A stretch of DNA of 64,000 nucleotides from assembly GCF_015832195.1 (NCBI RefSeq), contig NC_052018.1, positions 31,586,115 to 31,650,114 of the forward strand, written 5' to 3'. The translations under genes were made by a program, and so were the position numbers. Origin of the DNA: Motacilla alba alba. Its lineage: Eukaryota > Chordata > Aves > Passeriformes > Motacillidae. This document shows, piece after piece, positions 1-12,100 of this stretch (position 1 is the first letter of the stretch; each line of letters starts with the position of its first letter). The notes below the pieces were generated by a model. That model saw only the letters and a program-made list of their open reading frames with translations, had not been told where the DNA came from and searched no databases.

Positions 1-322
1 CATCTCTGTATCTTCTGAGCCTACAAGAAAGATGGAGAGATTTGCATGGGCATGTAGTGCCAGGACAAGCAGGAATGGTTTCAAACTGAAAGACAGTAGG
101 TTTAGATTAGATACCAGGAAGAAGTTTTTCACTTTGAGGGTGGTGAGACACTTGAACAAAATGCCCAGAGAAGCTGTTAAACAGCTTTCCTGGAAATGTT
201 CAAGCCCAGGTTGGATGGGGCTTTGAGAAATCTCATCTAGTGGAAGGCGTCCCTGCCCATGGCAAGGGGATTAGAACCACACAATCTTTATGGGCCTTCC
301 AACCCAAACCATTCTATGAATC
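1..322 (+). mobile_element. CR1 LINE 3' end, truncated by the window edge
   Basis: The sequence contains the typical CR1 3' segment: an LTR-less LINE tail reading through a diverged reverse-transcriptase-downstream region and ending in CCTTCCAACCCAAACC and ATTCTATGAATC, a slightly degraded form of the avian CR1 tail octamer repeat. The element is in plus orientation. Its 5' boundary is outside the window. It is diverged and without an intact ORF, so it is immobile. Confidence 0.88.
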
Positions 323-3077
323 CGTTTCACCATGTACATCACTGTGACACTGTATGAGACACCAGTCAAAAAAAGGAACTTCCAAACCCATATTCTGTTC
401 CCATAAACAAATACATAGATGAGCAATGCCAGCCTTAAGAAACTGGAGTTTATATGCAAACACCTCATTACATTTGCATAGTTGTGAAAATTTATTAGTT
501 ACAGTGTAATGAAAATCAACTTTTTTGGTACAGGCAGAAGTAAAAACATACTTTATATAGAAAAGAATCACAGCTTTAAAAACTGACTTACATAGTTTAA
601 AATGAGTAAATTTGGTTGTATTTCAAGGCATTGGACTTTAATACTTAATTTTATGCCAAACCATCACACAGTGCAAGAAATATTCTGCAACAAATTCCAT
701 ACAGCAGTCTTCAGAGTATTAGTCTCACAGAATCTCATGGTGGCAAAAAAAATATACTGAATACTTTTCCATTTAAACAGAAAACATTGCTGAAGTTACA
801 TTTTTCTTTCTTCACATACTCTCTATTACAAAAATATCAAATTGCAAATTTGACAGTGTATTCTACAAATAAATGCATCATAAGCAACAGGAATTGCAAC
901 TTGGGCACAGCTACTTTACAAAGTGTATTATAAAAATAAATTATATGGCAAATATCAAACAAAATCAAGCGCGTGCCTTAGGCTTTGCAATTAAGAGTGA
1001 AATTCAGCTGGCAGAAAGACTGCTGCTCTCTCTCTCTCTGATTAGATACTTTTAAAATACCAGCAAGGCCATTGGTTTTTAAAGCTCTACCAAGAAAAAA
1101 AAATATAAAAAATCTAATGGAAGCAGTAATACTTCCACAAATAATCAGTAGCACAAGTGACCCTGGTGTTGATGGCAGAGAGCTTCTATAGTGATCCATC
1201 CACAGGCATGGAGGGTAGTGCACACAGAGCTCTAGCGGGCAGTAACTCATCTAGAGTTCACGCGTAACTGGTGAATGATGACACTCTCTAAAAGAAAAGA
1301 GAGCAAAACATTTGGGTTTATGAAACTACAAACGCATTGCAGCTTACTTTAAAGAAGAATAATTACAGTGGCAGGGCAAGGCATTTTTCTAAAAAGTGTC
1401 ACAAACTTACTCTCACATCACTGCTTGATAAAACTGTCTTGGCTAATGCTACAAAGGGAAACTAAATTAGTACCTGTCGAGGGCTCAGAGGGCCTTGGCT
1501 TCCACTTCAGTGTCAAGACCATCATTTGGTTGTCCACAGGGAAAAAGGAGTAATACAGTTGAATGGATTAAAGCAGAGGGACACCAAAGTTCCAGTTCCA
1601 CATCCAAACTAGGCATAGAAAGACTTGGAGTTGGGTGTCTAGTATATTGTCTAAGCAACTTCATCATAAATCTGGTGGCATTTCATAAATAGGGATGAGG
1701 AAGAGATATGGGGTAATTTCTCTTTTTTTTTTTTTTTTAATTTAAACTTGGTTTATAAACCTATGCTGTGTTTATTCAGCAAGTCTTCTTGAATTTTGCT
1801 ACTGACTTCAATGGGGATAAATTTCAGCTATGACTTGCAAAACTATGTGTTGGCATTTTCTTTAAAAGGCTGGAATTAATTTTGCCCTGTGTGTAGTATC
1901 AGAGGTCCCTGACCCTGATTAATATGCTGAAGACCTAATGGCCTGGTCTTCTATTCTTCTGCCTATATATACAGCTCTTACAGGCAACTTTTTTAATATA
2001 AAAATTTAATTGTCAATTAACATTTTTCTCTGAAAAGGTGTATTTTATGCATTTCAAATAATGTAATTATACCAATACTAATTAAAGCATATGGTTATAC
2101 ATTTTCAGAAATATTAATCTTAATTGAAATTACTTTTGTTACCTTCCTTTCTTAATAGTATGAAAAATTTTCAAACTTTACAGGACCCAAGAAATGACAC
2201 TATTGATATAATTTTTGCCTTTTTTATAAATATATATATATAAATTTTATATAAATATATGTATAAACTTTGCATTTTTGTTGGTTTCTGCCTTTATCTG
2301 CTTTCTAACTAATATATGCAAGGTGTTTCATGAAATTACTTTCTAAGAAGAAAGAAAAATGAAAATATTTTCCATGTACTCTTAGTGCCAGAACTTTGCC
2401 ACTAGATGGCAGATCCCAGTACTGCTTTTTATAGGTGGTGAAGTGAGACCAGGGCTGAGGCAACGTCCAATAAAATACGTTAAGGCAAAGGAAATAACAG
2501 AATTTCCCGAATTGAAAGTATTTATTTTCCATAAAATTTATCAATACCATAATATTTTCAGCAAGAAATATTCCAACAAGTTCCACCATATTTGAGCACT
2601 GAATGTGAAAGAACCACAAACTATTTATTGCATGATTTTACCCTACTGTTTTAATTGTGCTGTTCTAACTTGAAGCTCTTGTGGAATATGTTGTTAAAAG
2701 CTACATTTACAAATTATTTTCTTAATATTAAAACATTATTTTTAAAGAAAAAATTTAATATTCACTGTGCACATTTAATAAGGATTCAAAATTCTAAAAA
2801 AATGGGCAGCAGAAAAATATCATGCTTCTTGTTAAGGCTCAGTCACTGAATAAACAGCAAAACTACAGTCAGTGTCTGAATCAGACACCTTTCTCCTACA
2901 GACCCAAAGAGTAATTGTGCAGAAAAAAGAAGGAGAAAAAATATTTTTTTAAAAAATCAAGTAATTTCCACTGATACTTATCTTTCATTCATTTTTCGCA
3001 CACCTAGACAACACATACTCTAAGTTTGTATCAGTTGTTTCTATTTAAAATCCTTGCATACTGATTTGTATGTATGA

Positions 3078-3108
3078 ATATATATATATTATGTACACAC
3101 ACACATGT
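3078..3108 (+). repeat. (TA)n then (CA)n microsatellite
   Basis: TATATATATAT, then ATGTA, then ACACACACACACA by direct reading. Confidence 0.85.
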
Positions 3109-5756
3109 GTAGTTACTAGAAGAGGTGTCTGAACAGTTACTAAGCTAAAATCAGAGTAGGGGCAATTTTGTCAGAGTTCTTTTGGGCCACCCTCTGTAGG
3201 AATATGATTATATTTTAAGGATATGATTAAATAAATTTGTCTAGGCTTCCAGATGCGAATATTTCAAGGAGCTAAGTATTCACTTAAACAAAACAATTTA
3301 TTTTAATGACAGAAAAAGAAAATGAAGTTAATGTTAAGCAGTTAATTCTGCTTTCAATCCTACTGATGTAAAGCAGAACTTCTCGAGCAAACACATCAGG
3401 ATACCAGTTCATATAATGAAGCACATCAAATGACATTTTAACATATAAAGTTTAATTTCTCCTTACAATATATACAAGTATTACCAGATAATACAAAAAT
3501 GAATGTACCACAGACAATGCACACCCAAGCAACAGGACAGAATCATACATCAGTATTTCTGTTTTTAAAATCCCAAGGAGAGGTTTTTTTTGTTTAGAGA
3601 ACCATTCACACCTGAGTGTTTCATACCCGAGAGCTGATAGCTCTGCACCCGACAGTAGTTAACCCTGGTTACATTTTAAGGAAAAAAAGCCAAGGTGAGA
3701 GCAGTGTGTAGGGAGTAAAATTCAAAATGAAGTTAACATATATAATGAGAAATATTGCATAAAATTTTGCCCAAGAGAGCTCAAGCAAAATAAGGAGAAA
3801 GAGGATAACTCACACTGACACAGGGGAGAAAACCATTCTCCTAAATGAAAACAAGTTCAAAAGATGAGCTCACAAAAAGTCCTGCCAGCAAACTATGTGT
3901 TTCAAAGCAACTCAATGAAATTGGCCACTGATGTGTGATGGGAACATATAATTGGTCTGAAAATTGTCCTGACTGTTGCAGCTTATGCCAAGTACCTGAA
4001 ACCCAGCGGGACAGTAGCTTACTCTATTTAAAGACCCGCTCTTCCACATCTGATCAGAATTACTGAATATTCATGTAAACACTGAGCATATTTTAGAATC
4101 TGCATGGCATATTTCAAGCAGTGACATATGACTTGGCATCCTGTTGGCATGGATCAACATATTAATGTGGCTTTGGAGATTACTCCCATGGTGGTAATTA
4201 CTGTGTGCTGTAAGTGGTTTGAGGTTTAAATACAGTGTTCTCTACGGGCATATTACAAAGAGTCACAAAGTGTTTGGTTTTTGAAAAATCACACCAATGG
4301 GTGTCACAAAAGGAAAAAAGGTGAGCAAAGTAAATAAAAATCTCTATTTTTCTTCTACCATTTGCTTAGGATGTTTACTATTCTGAGAGAAATTCCTCTA
4401 GGCATTACAGTTGAAGCTCTGTGCTCCTTTTTCAGTCACACTTAGTCAAATGTATTGATCTACTAATGACTACATTAGCAATACCCCTATGTAGCAGTAA
4501 GTCTGGTGATGGGATCTAACTCAGGGAACACAGTAGAAAACTTGCTAAGAACTAGACTTAAAATCAGAGAGATCATCTGGAGAACTGAAGGTGTACCTTC
4601 TCAGTCCCTGTGTGCTGCTCCTGAATGGTTGGCATTTTCCCTGCTCCTTCCTGTCTCCACCTTACTGCTGGTGCTAAGCCATGTATTACTACTGCTGGGC
4701 TTGAGTTATCACAACTGGTTATTCGGCCAGGTAATCAGCCAAAACAGGGCTTCTCTCCAGCTGACATTGTAACTATCATTATGATTCTGAGTGAATTATT
4801 TTGCTACTGAAATTGTTCCACTTCATTACAAAAAACCCAAACAAAATGACAGAAAAAAGTTAAGAGAGAGAAAGCATAAGGATGAGTGATTCCAACTGAT
4901 CATGAAGGAAGGCTTAGTTTATTACGCATTATAATCCATTAATGTAGAAAACACGAAAGCCCTGTAAATAAAGCCCTAATATTATCCTTTGGATTGATGT
5001 GTCAGAGGTTGATTCTTTGGTGCCTAGTAAGATCTGAGGTCTGAACAAAGCTTGTCCTTGTGGCATTTATGACATCACTCTTGTGTTCATTCTTTGATGC
5101 TGTATGAAGGTGAGCTCATGCCCTACTCTTCCACACAGTGAGGCACTGCTAAGGTCTTGCTCCTCTTCTCTGCCATCCTTTTCATTAAACTGGAAAAACT
5201 TCTTATTCTGGAGATCCCTATCGCTCTGTCAGGTTTGCATGAAATTGGTTGGTTGTTCAGTGTTATTCATCAGGGAAAGAGAGATGGAAGGATGGATGAA
5301 CACAGACACTTCATCTTATAAGCCTCCTTTTCAACAGGGCCAGGCTCAAAGGCAGCCTTTGGAACAGGGACACAGATCTGGGGGTGGGGAGCTCCCTCCT
5401 AGTTCAATATCCTGACCCCTCAACCACTTCCTTGTTTCTGCTCAGTGAATACTGAAGCATTCCATGCAGAACGGCACAGCCTTTCCAGGAGGGAATGAGA
5501 ATGCCACCTTCTTCCTCTTCAGCTGTCAGTGCCACTAGTGAACCTGCCTGCAGCTGCTGTGGGTTTGAGTCTCCTCGGATACTGTCTCCTATCTTTGAAA
5601 AAAGGTTTCAATCAAAAGCTTTTGAAAACAAGCAGCACTACCCCTGCATTTGTGTGGTATTTGATCTACTAGAAGGCATTCATGATCCTAGAGTCATTTT
5701 AAAACACCAACTGGTTTCCTGTGCCCTCCTTCTTTCTTTTCCTGGCCTGTGAGCCT

Positions 5757-5806
5757 GTGTTAAAGGCTGGCCTAAGCTATGTTAAAGCCAGCCTTTACAC
5801 TTTTTT
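5757..5806 (+). other. Short hairpin followed by a T run
   Basis: The left arm GTGTTAAAGGCTGGC (5757-5771) pairs with the right arm GCCAGCCTTTACAC (5787-5800), one base unpaired, around a 15-base loop. Six T residues follow at once (5801-5806). The shape is that of a small stem-loop, but the stem is too short for a usual microRNA precursor and no pol III boxes were recognised. Confidence 0.5.
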
Positions 5807-7455
5807 GCCAGATTCCTTTAAATTCAGATCAGTTCCCCAGTTAAATTCAAACACTTGTGCCGGCTCAAAGGACTACCACATAGTCAGTAAGTACTTTCTT
5901 GGCTAAAGGTGACAAAGACAAGACTACAGCTTTTCAGTCCAGTGTGGAGTTACATGCTGACTTTAAGTGACCATGAAATCCTGGCTTGACTTAAAAGCCT
6001 CAGAGGAAATACAAGAATACCTGCATTATGGATCTCAGTGAGGTACAGCAGCTGCAGCACTACATTTAAGTCATAACAGAAACACTGACTAGATAAGGTC
6101 TGTGAAAGAACATCAGGAAGATCTTCAGGATGCCTTTTGGGCTTAGGCATTGTTTTTAGATTTGGTTGTTTAAATTGCCTTTTGGGGCTGACCTACTGAA
6201 TGGAGAATCTTACTGTAGTCACTAAACATAACTGGCTTCAGAGGAAATTTCAGTGTAATACAAATAGTTAGGCTTGAACTTTTAAGACTTCTGAACTATA
6301 GGCTTTCTTTTGTCTTCATCTTACCCTTCCACCTTTAGGAAACAAGAATGTTAGGTCAATTAAAACAGATGTCAAAAGTTTTGAGTATAACGAAATACCT
6401 GGTTACCTAACAGTTTAACCAGCTACCCGATTCCAACTCTTTAGACTTCTGCTGCAGAGCAAAAGTCCATTTTGTTGCGCAGCCCCTGGGGAAAAATAAC
6501 AGGATCCTAAGTCTGATGTCTCTGGAATTTCTGAAGTCTGTCTCATCAAATCCTACTGACTCTACAGGAGCAACTCCCATCCTGTGTTGCAATTCTGGCT
6601 CTAGCTGTGCCAGTTTGTGTGCCCTAGATTTCAGGTACTGTGAGGCTGGCTTGTTTCTTCAGGTGAATTAGTTTCTTAGACCTCAAACAAAAGCAAAATT
6701 TTCAACCACAGGCACACACAGAACATTGAATATGGCAACAGTTAACTAAGGAACTAAGTTTCTTTGACACAAGGAAGGCTTCAGGCAGCTGAATCAAGCT
6801 ACATTAGCTTGGGGATCATGTTTGCAATATTATTTGACTGTTTTGACCTTACAGCTTAGTTTAGTAGGAGTATTTAGAGTGAATATCCAGAAAAAAAACC
6901 CCTTTTTTTCCTTTAAATATCTGTTAAAAAGTCTGTTTTACAAAAAGAACAGTAAGATCTCAGCAACGATTTATTGACATACTGAGGCTTTTAAGTGGTA
7001 AGAATTCCTTGAAAGGATCTGATGTATTTCTGACATATTAACTCACATTGCTTGCTTATTCCAGTTTCCAAGTTTTATCCAAAGTACTGGGAATAGGAGT
7101 TATGAAAAAATGCTACAAATACGAATCTGATTTTTGGATGTCATAGGAACTAGAACCTTAAAATTAACAGGCATTTTAGGTGCTACACATATAAAAAAAA
7201 CAAAACCTACTTTTTTTTTAATGTGGCAAAGAAAAAATGCCCTTCATGGAAATAACAAAATGCCAGCTTTACAATGGGATAATTGTCATATCCGGATGTG
7301 AAATTGGAGAGCAATGCAAAGCAGATGGAAAACTAAACATTGCTTGGATTGAATATAATTTTGTTGACCTTCGGTGACAGAGTTCTTCCCCCAAATATCT
7401 TCTCCCAGACCAAATTTTGTATTTGACCCACCAGTGCGTTTCTCTTTCTGTGAAT

Positions 7456-7570
7456 TTTATTTATAATTTATTGGTGGTCTTCCCAACTTGCTTTCTGTTT
7501 TAACCACTGAGGCCTTCACAGCTTGCTGAGGTGGTTGAAGCATTATACAACTTTAAACCCGTCATTTATT
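7456..7570 (-). terminator. Candidate FILIP1 polyadenylation signals (distal cluster)
   Basis: Three canonical AATAAA hexamers lie on the minus strand at 7570-7565, 7472-7467 and 7461-7456. Their clustering makes this a plausible distal 3' end of FILIP1, about 1.4 kb past the stop codon. No transcript evidence is available to choose between this and the proximal signal. Confidence 0.35.
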
Positions 7571-8298
7571 GGTCTGCTCAGCTTCATTTCTTTTGGTTGT
7601 GACCTTCTTCTGTGAAAATTGATTGCTTAATGGAAATGTGCTTTAATAACTCTATTGTTACTAAATAAACAATCATAACAATCATCAGCATCCACACTAT
7701 TTCCATGCTGGAAAAATTCCTTAAAACATGCTTGAAAAATGCAAACATACAGATGAGGAAATCACAAAGAGGGAAGGAAAAATGATGAATCACCATAGTG
7801 TAAGGTAGTCTTCATTTTATGACAAAATATTTTAAACAACTGAAAACTGAGGGTAATTTCCTTACCAAACCCTCTCTCTCTCATTGTCTGTACCTGAGCT
7901 GTGCCTTTAGATAGCAATTCCTGCCACCAGCAGGCTGTGCTGACTTACCCTCTAAGACATAAGGGTGCTTGGCAAATAAGGTTTAAATGTAAGACCCAAC
8001 CAGGAAAACTGAAAACCCAGTCAGGTCAATGGAATGAGTTGCTTCATAGCCATTTGTGGTCTCTGGAGCAGGCACAAATGAATTGTACTGATTTTTGCCA
8101 GATAGTGTTTCTCAAGCTTTTGCTGAAGACTAAACACCTTCTGGCTCACAAGCCTTCATCTGAGCCCTGAGCTAGCAGTATTCCAGTGTGTGTAAGTCAG
8201 GGACCTTGTTCTAAGTGTTATCTACAAGTGTTGACTCTCTCAAAGAGAGAAGAATTAAATTGCTGCCAAACTTTGTGCAACATCCCTATGCCCCTGAA

Positions 8299-8304
8299 TT
8301 TATT
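8299..8304 (-). terminator. Candidate FILIP1 polyadenylation signal (proximal)
   Basis: A canonical AATAAA on the minus strand, the first one downstream of the FILIP1 stop codon. The sequence after it is only moderately G/T-rich, so use of this site is uncertain. Confidence 0.4.
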
Positions 8305-8714
8305 AACTATCTTGAGAAAGCAGCTCACTGCTGAGAAATGGTGATTTTTATGGGAGGCTCCTAGAGAGGATGCCACATGGTCACATTGTGCCCATCCTTC
8401 CTCTCCTCCCCTCCCCTCCCACACTTGAGGTACTGGCTTTCATTAAAACAGGACCTCAAGTGCACATGGCAAGTCTTCTGGCATTGCTTCCCTTGGCCAT
8501 GTGGCATTTAAATAATGTGATCAAGGCAGGAAGGAAAGTAGACCACGCAGCAGCAAAGGTGGAAAGTGATCCGTTAAAGTGGAAAACAATCTAGTTAAAG
8601 TGACTAAGTCTATCATTAAGAATTCCTGAACTAGATTAATAACCTAGTGCAGTTACCCCATTCTCACTTCCTAGACTGAAAAACTTCCTGGCATAAAATT
8701 GCCTTTTTGACATG

Positions 8715-8754
8715 TTTTTTTTTTCTTTTGTTTTTTGTTTTTTGTTTTTTTTTT
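8715..8754 (+). repeat. T-rich (TTTTTTG)n tract
   Basis: Runs of six to ten T separated by single G or C. In the FILIP1 transcript this is an A-rich tract within the 3' UTR, a possible internal oligo-dT priming site in cDNA libraries. Confidence 0.9.
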
Positions 8755-8942
8755 AAACTTGTGTAAGGAAACAAAAGGATTTTGTTATTTAAGTAGTCAG
8801 TGCACACACTTATTAGTTTGTTGTTAAGTGATAGCTGCAGGACTTTGTTAGTACAGGCAAACGTGAACAGCTACACAGACAGGGGAGCTGACTTCCATGG
8901 CAGCAGTAAAACCTACAGAACGTACCCCCTGAGCCACTGCCA

Positions 8943-9149
8943 TCAGCCCTGACCCCCGCCCAGGGAGGCAGAGCTGCTGGCTGAAGATTTCTTCAGTTCT
9001 ATTTTCATAGACTGAGTCTCAGCACGAGGCTCGAATTTTGTCACATTTCCTGCTCCTGGGGCTGCCACTACTGGCTTTCCTGCTTTCATACCTTTTGACA
9101 CAGGAATTCGGGTGGGTGTAGGTCTCGGGGATGACCCATCCTGTCCTGT
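8943..9149 (-). CDS. FILIP1: FILIP1 coding exon 5 (C terminus, residues 1145-1212 and stop)
   Basis: The acceptor is a pyrimidine-rich tract ending TTTCACAG before base 9149, and the TGA stop occupies 8945-8943. The 69 codons begin [20 protein letters not shown], continue through [20 protein letters not shown] and end in a Ser/Ala/Gly-rich SLGGGQG. The phase 0 junction follows exactly after GTQSV of exon 4, matching the order in mammalian FILIP1. The segment is basic and probably disordered, with a short predicted amphipathic stretch at [10 protein letters not shown]. The ORF that contains it runs further upstream into the intron; I cut it at the splice acceptor because the upstream residues are hydrophobic and unlike the family. 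Confidence 0.95.
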   Translation of the reverse strand, partial: TGQDGSSPRPTPTRIPVSKGMKAGKPVVAAPGAGNVTKFEPRAETQSMKIELKKSSASSSASLGGGQG

Positions 9150-12100
9150 CTGTGAAACAAAGAGACAGAGAAAAATGCAGTGAATTAAGGACTTTTTCTC
9201 ATACATGCTCATCTTATACTTTTCTTTGGTTCTTCATTTACCTCTCAAACAACAATATCCCAAATCATACCTATTAGCAAAGTAATATTCACACCTGGAA
9301 TCTGGCCATGGCACAAACTGCTAGAGTAGGTCCAAACGCACAGTTGCAATCAAATGAGTTTCCCAGAGGTGAGGTGCAGTGTTTTGAATCAAGATGTCAT
9401 AAGGAAGGGAATTTGTGCAAATCTCCCATTCTACAGCATGACACAGTTCAGGATGGCCTTAGAGGCTACTACAACATTGGCTTGGCTGTCAGGACAGGTA
9501 AAATATTAGCATCTTGTACAGACACTAGCACAGGTCTTCAGAACAGCTTAGTCAGGTGAGGCTAATGATGAACCCAGGGTAATTGCCAAATTTGAGGAGC
9601 TGGGGCATGATCACTCAGCATTGTAAATAAAATTGAATTTTACTTCCCAAAGTATGCTGAGCTCATGGCTGGGGCCACTTATTTCTGCACTGGGAAGAGC
9701 AGGGGGCTGGGAGAGAAAGAGACGGAGAAAAAAACATCTGGATTTCCTTTTCCTGTGGCTGTGGCAGGAGGGATGTGGGAAAGGGTTCTCCCGGTCCAAG
9801 CACAAATCACAGCTTGAGAAACTCTAACCCAGATTTCCAAGGATACCGCAAGGCAGTGTGGACATGGTCATTTTACTATCTCTGCCAGTCTTTTGCCCAG
9901 GACAACAGCCTAGCAAGCACACCTATCCTCAAGTTTGAGTAATTCAGAATGTAAAAAAAAAAAAAAAACAAAAAAAAAAAAACAGCCTAAGTGGTTGGCT
10001 TGGGGTTGGCAGACCCAACACAGCTCCTGTGTCCGTATGGAGCCCCAGCTGGAGACCAGGCCAAAGCTACCCCATAGCTTTGGCCAGATAATGATGCACG
10101 TACTCTTCAAGGTCAAATGTGGAGCTAACCCATATGAACCATGACTTAAAGAAAATACTTATAAACATGACAATTCTGGAAGGAAAACGGGCTTTATCTC
10201 CTGCAGTGTGCAATACAGACACAAATGATAATGGTGACAACTTCAGTGTCTTGGCTAAATTTCATATGTGACTGACATTTCTGTTCAGATTATGGATTAA
10301 GACTTTGATCTCACAAAAGAGAACAGTTCTCCTAAAATCCTGTAATCCTAGCTAGACCCACCTGCTAAATGACAAAACTCTGCAACTTATGACATATAAG
10401 CAAAGTAAAACTTAACTGCTGAAATAGACTGGATTGGGGGCCCACGTCAGCTGCAACATGCATTTGTACATTTACTTAAAAATGCTCTACAAATGTTTTT
10501 CAGCCAGTGGCATCACAGCTTTCTGTCTGCATCCTGAGCATGCAAAGGAAAACCATTCCTTAATCTTCTAAGAACAGTTCAAAACCCCATGTGTACACTC
10601 AAAAAAAATCACAATTGGAAAACTTGAATGCTGTCTGCCTGACAGGAAGGAAGCCATTTTCAATAACTAAAAGCAACATTTACAATAGCAGTCTAAAGGC
10701 TAATATGGAACTCACATGTAGATGTCAAAACAAGTTAGGCCCATACAATTCTGTAGGGCAAAACATGCAAATGCATTCCATCAGCCTTGGAAAATATGTC
10801 AACATCCCAGGGAACCCAAATGACAAACATCTTGTACTCCCTGAAAGAGTCCCACAGTGAGTAAACATGAGGCAATCAAATGGAGTAGCTGGAATCTCAG
10901 GCATTTCTTCAGCTTTATTCACATGTAAATTATTAACTAAGGATTTGGGCGCTTTCAAGTTACTCATTTCAAGCCTAAATCACTCAAAAGCACTTTGAAA
11001 AGAACTCGAACTTGCTTTAAATTTCTTAGTTGCCTTCATTCCAGCATACTAACGTGTTGATTGCATGGAAGCTAATGCCTGCTTCCCAGGCAGCTGCAAA
11101 AGCATTTTGTGTTTGCCAAGTGAGATGGCACAAAGGTGCCTCCCCAGCCGGCTGTCCCCTTGGGCGCGGGAAGGGGCAGCAAGCAGAGAACACATCCAGT
11201 CCACGTCTGTAGCATCTGTGGCCGAGAACCCACACGACTGCCTGTCTCTCCATTGTTTCTTCCAAGAACTCAAAGCCATTCCTTACAGCTGTTTGTCTGT
11301 AGGCTGCTGTCTTCTGGTTGGTCCAGGAATGTGGCTCCAACCAGAAACTAACCCTTACACAGCTGAAATGGAGTGCCTGAGACGCGGCCCTGTGGGACAC
11401 TGGGTGATACAAGCTGGATCTGAGCTGGCAAGGCAAGACAGGGTGCTGGAACAGGGAGCCAGTGTGGTTACACAAGACAGTACTGAGACTGAGATGAACA
11501 CATGCAGCTGCCATGGTGCAGTCATATTCAGCTCTCACTGCAGACACAGGTGTATTAACCTGTGAAGCTGCAGTAGGGTTGGGCAGTCCCATTAAAGGAA
11601 AAAAACAAACTGAACATACAGAACACGTACCATGTTTGTAACAGATCCTGCTTGGTGCATTTTACTGACACACAAAGAGAGTGCTTTCATGCACACACTG
11701 GCTTCTGGAATATTTTTATTACAAAAGTGCTTTTTCAGCATTTGTTCTCAATCTGATCAGGCCCCAGCTTGCCCTGGACAGAAATGGTTCAGTTCCGCGA
11801 CCAACAGACACCTTGTGCAATTTGAAATGCCCTGGGCTACTCAAGCAATGTACACAGGGCTGATAGACAAGACAGATGACCCAAGGAGACCTAAAACTTC
11901 TGATAAAGCAGCTGGAAGGTAGGTAGATTACTTGACAGCACTGAAAATGGCACTAAAATAAAGTATGCTTAGATAACTTTATCCTGAAAGGCTGGGACTT
12001 GAGATCTAAGCAATATAGTCAGCAGAGCCAGTGGGCCATTCAGCTCACACAGAAGCTAGCCCAGTCTCAGCTGGATCACCCCCAGCCACCACAGGCCAGC

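Larger units (their letters stand above)
323..8298. other. 3' flank of FILIP1, no gene seen
   Basis: About 8 kb of A/T-rich sequence with only short chance ORFs. It holds a T run (1723-1738), an AT-rich TA tract (2225-2270), a TA/CA microsatellite (3078-3108), the hairpin at 5757-5806 and the distal FILIP1 polyadenylation candidates. In other vertebrates TMEM30A lies on this side of FILIP1 in the same orientation; none of its exons or its promoter CpG island is visible here. Confidence 0.6.
8299..8942 (-). other. FILIP1: Probable FILIP1 3' untranslated region
   Basis: Sequence follows the stop codon on the minus strand without another recognisable exon. The nearest minus-strand AATAAA is at 8304-8299, giving a 3' UTR of about 640 bases. 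A cluster of three more hexamers (7565-7570, 7467-7472 and 7456-7461) would give a longer form of about 1.4-1.5 kb. A long A-rich tract in the transcript (8754-8715) lies in this UTR. The cleavage site cannot be fixed from sequence alone. Confidence 0.5.

Noticed and set aside
1..8000. Exons of TMEM30A, the expected downstream neighbour of FILIP1
   Set aside because: I looked for its conserved coding segments and promoter island and saw none; it probably lies beyond the left edge.
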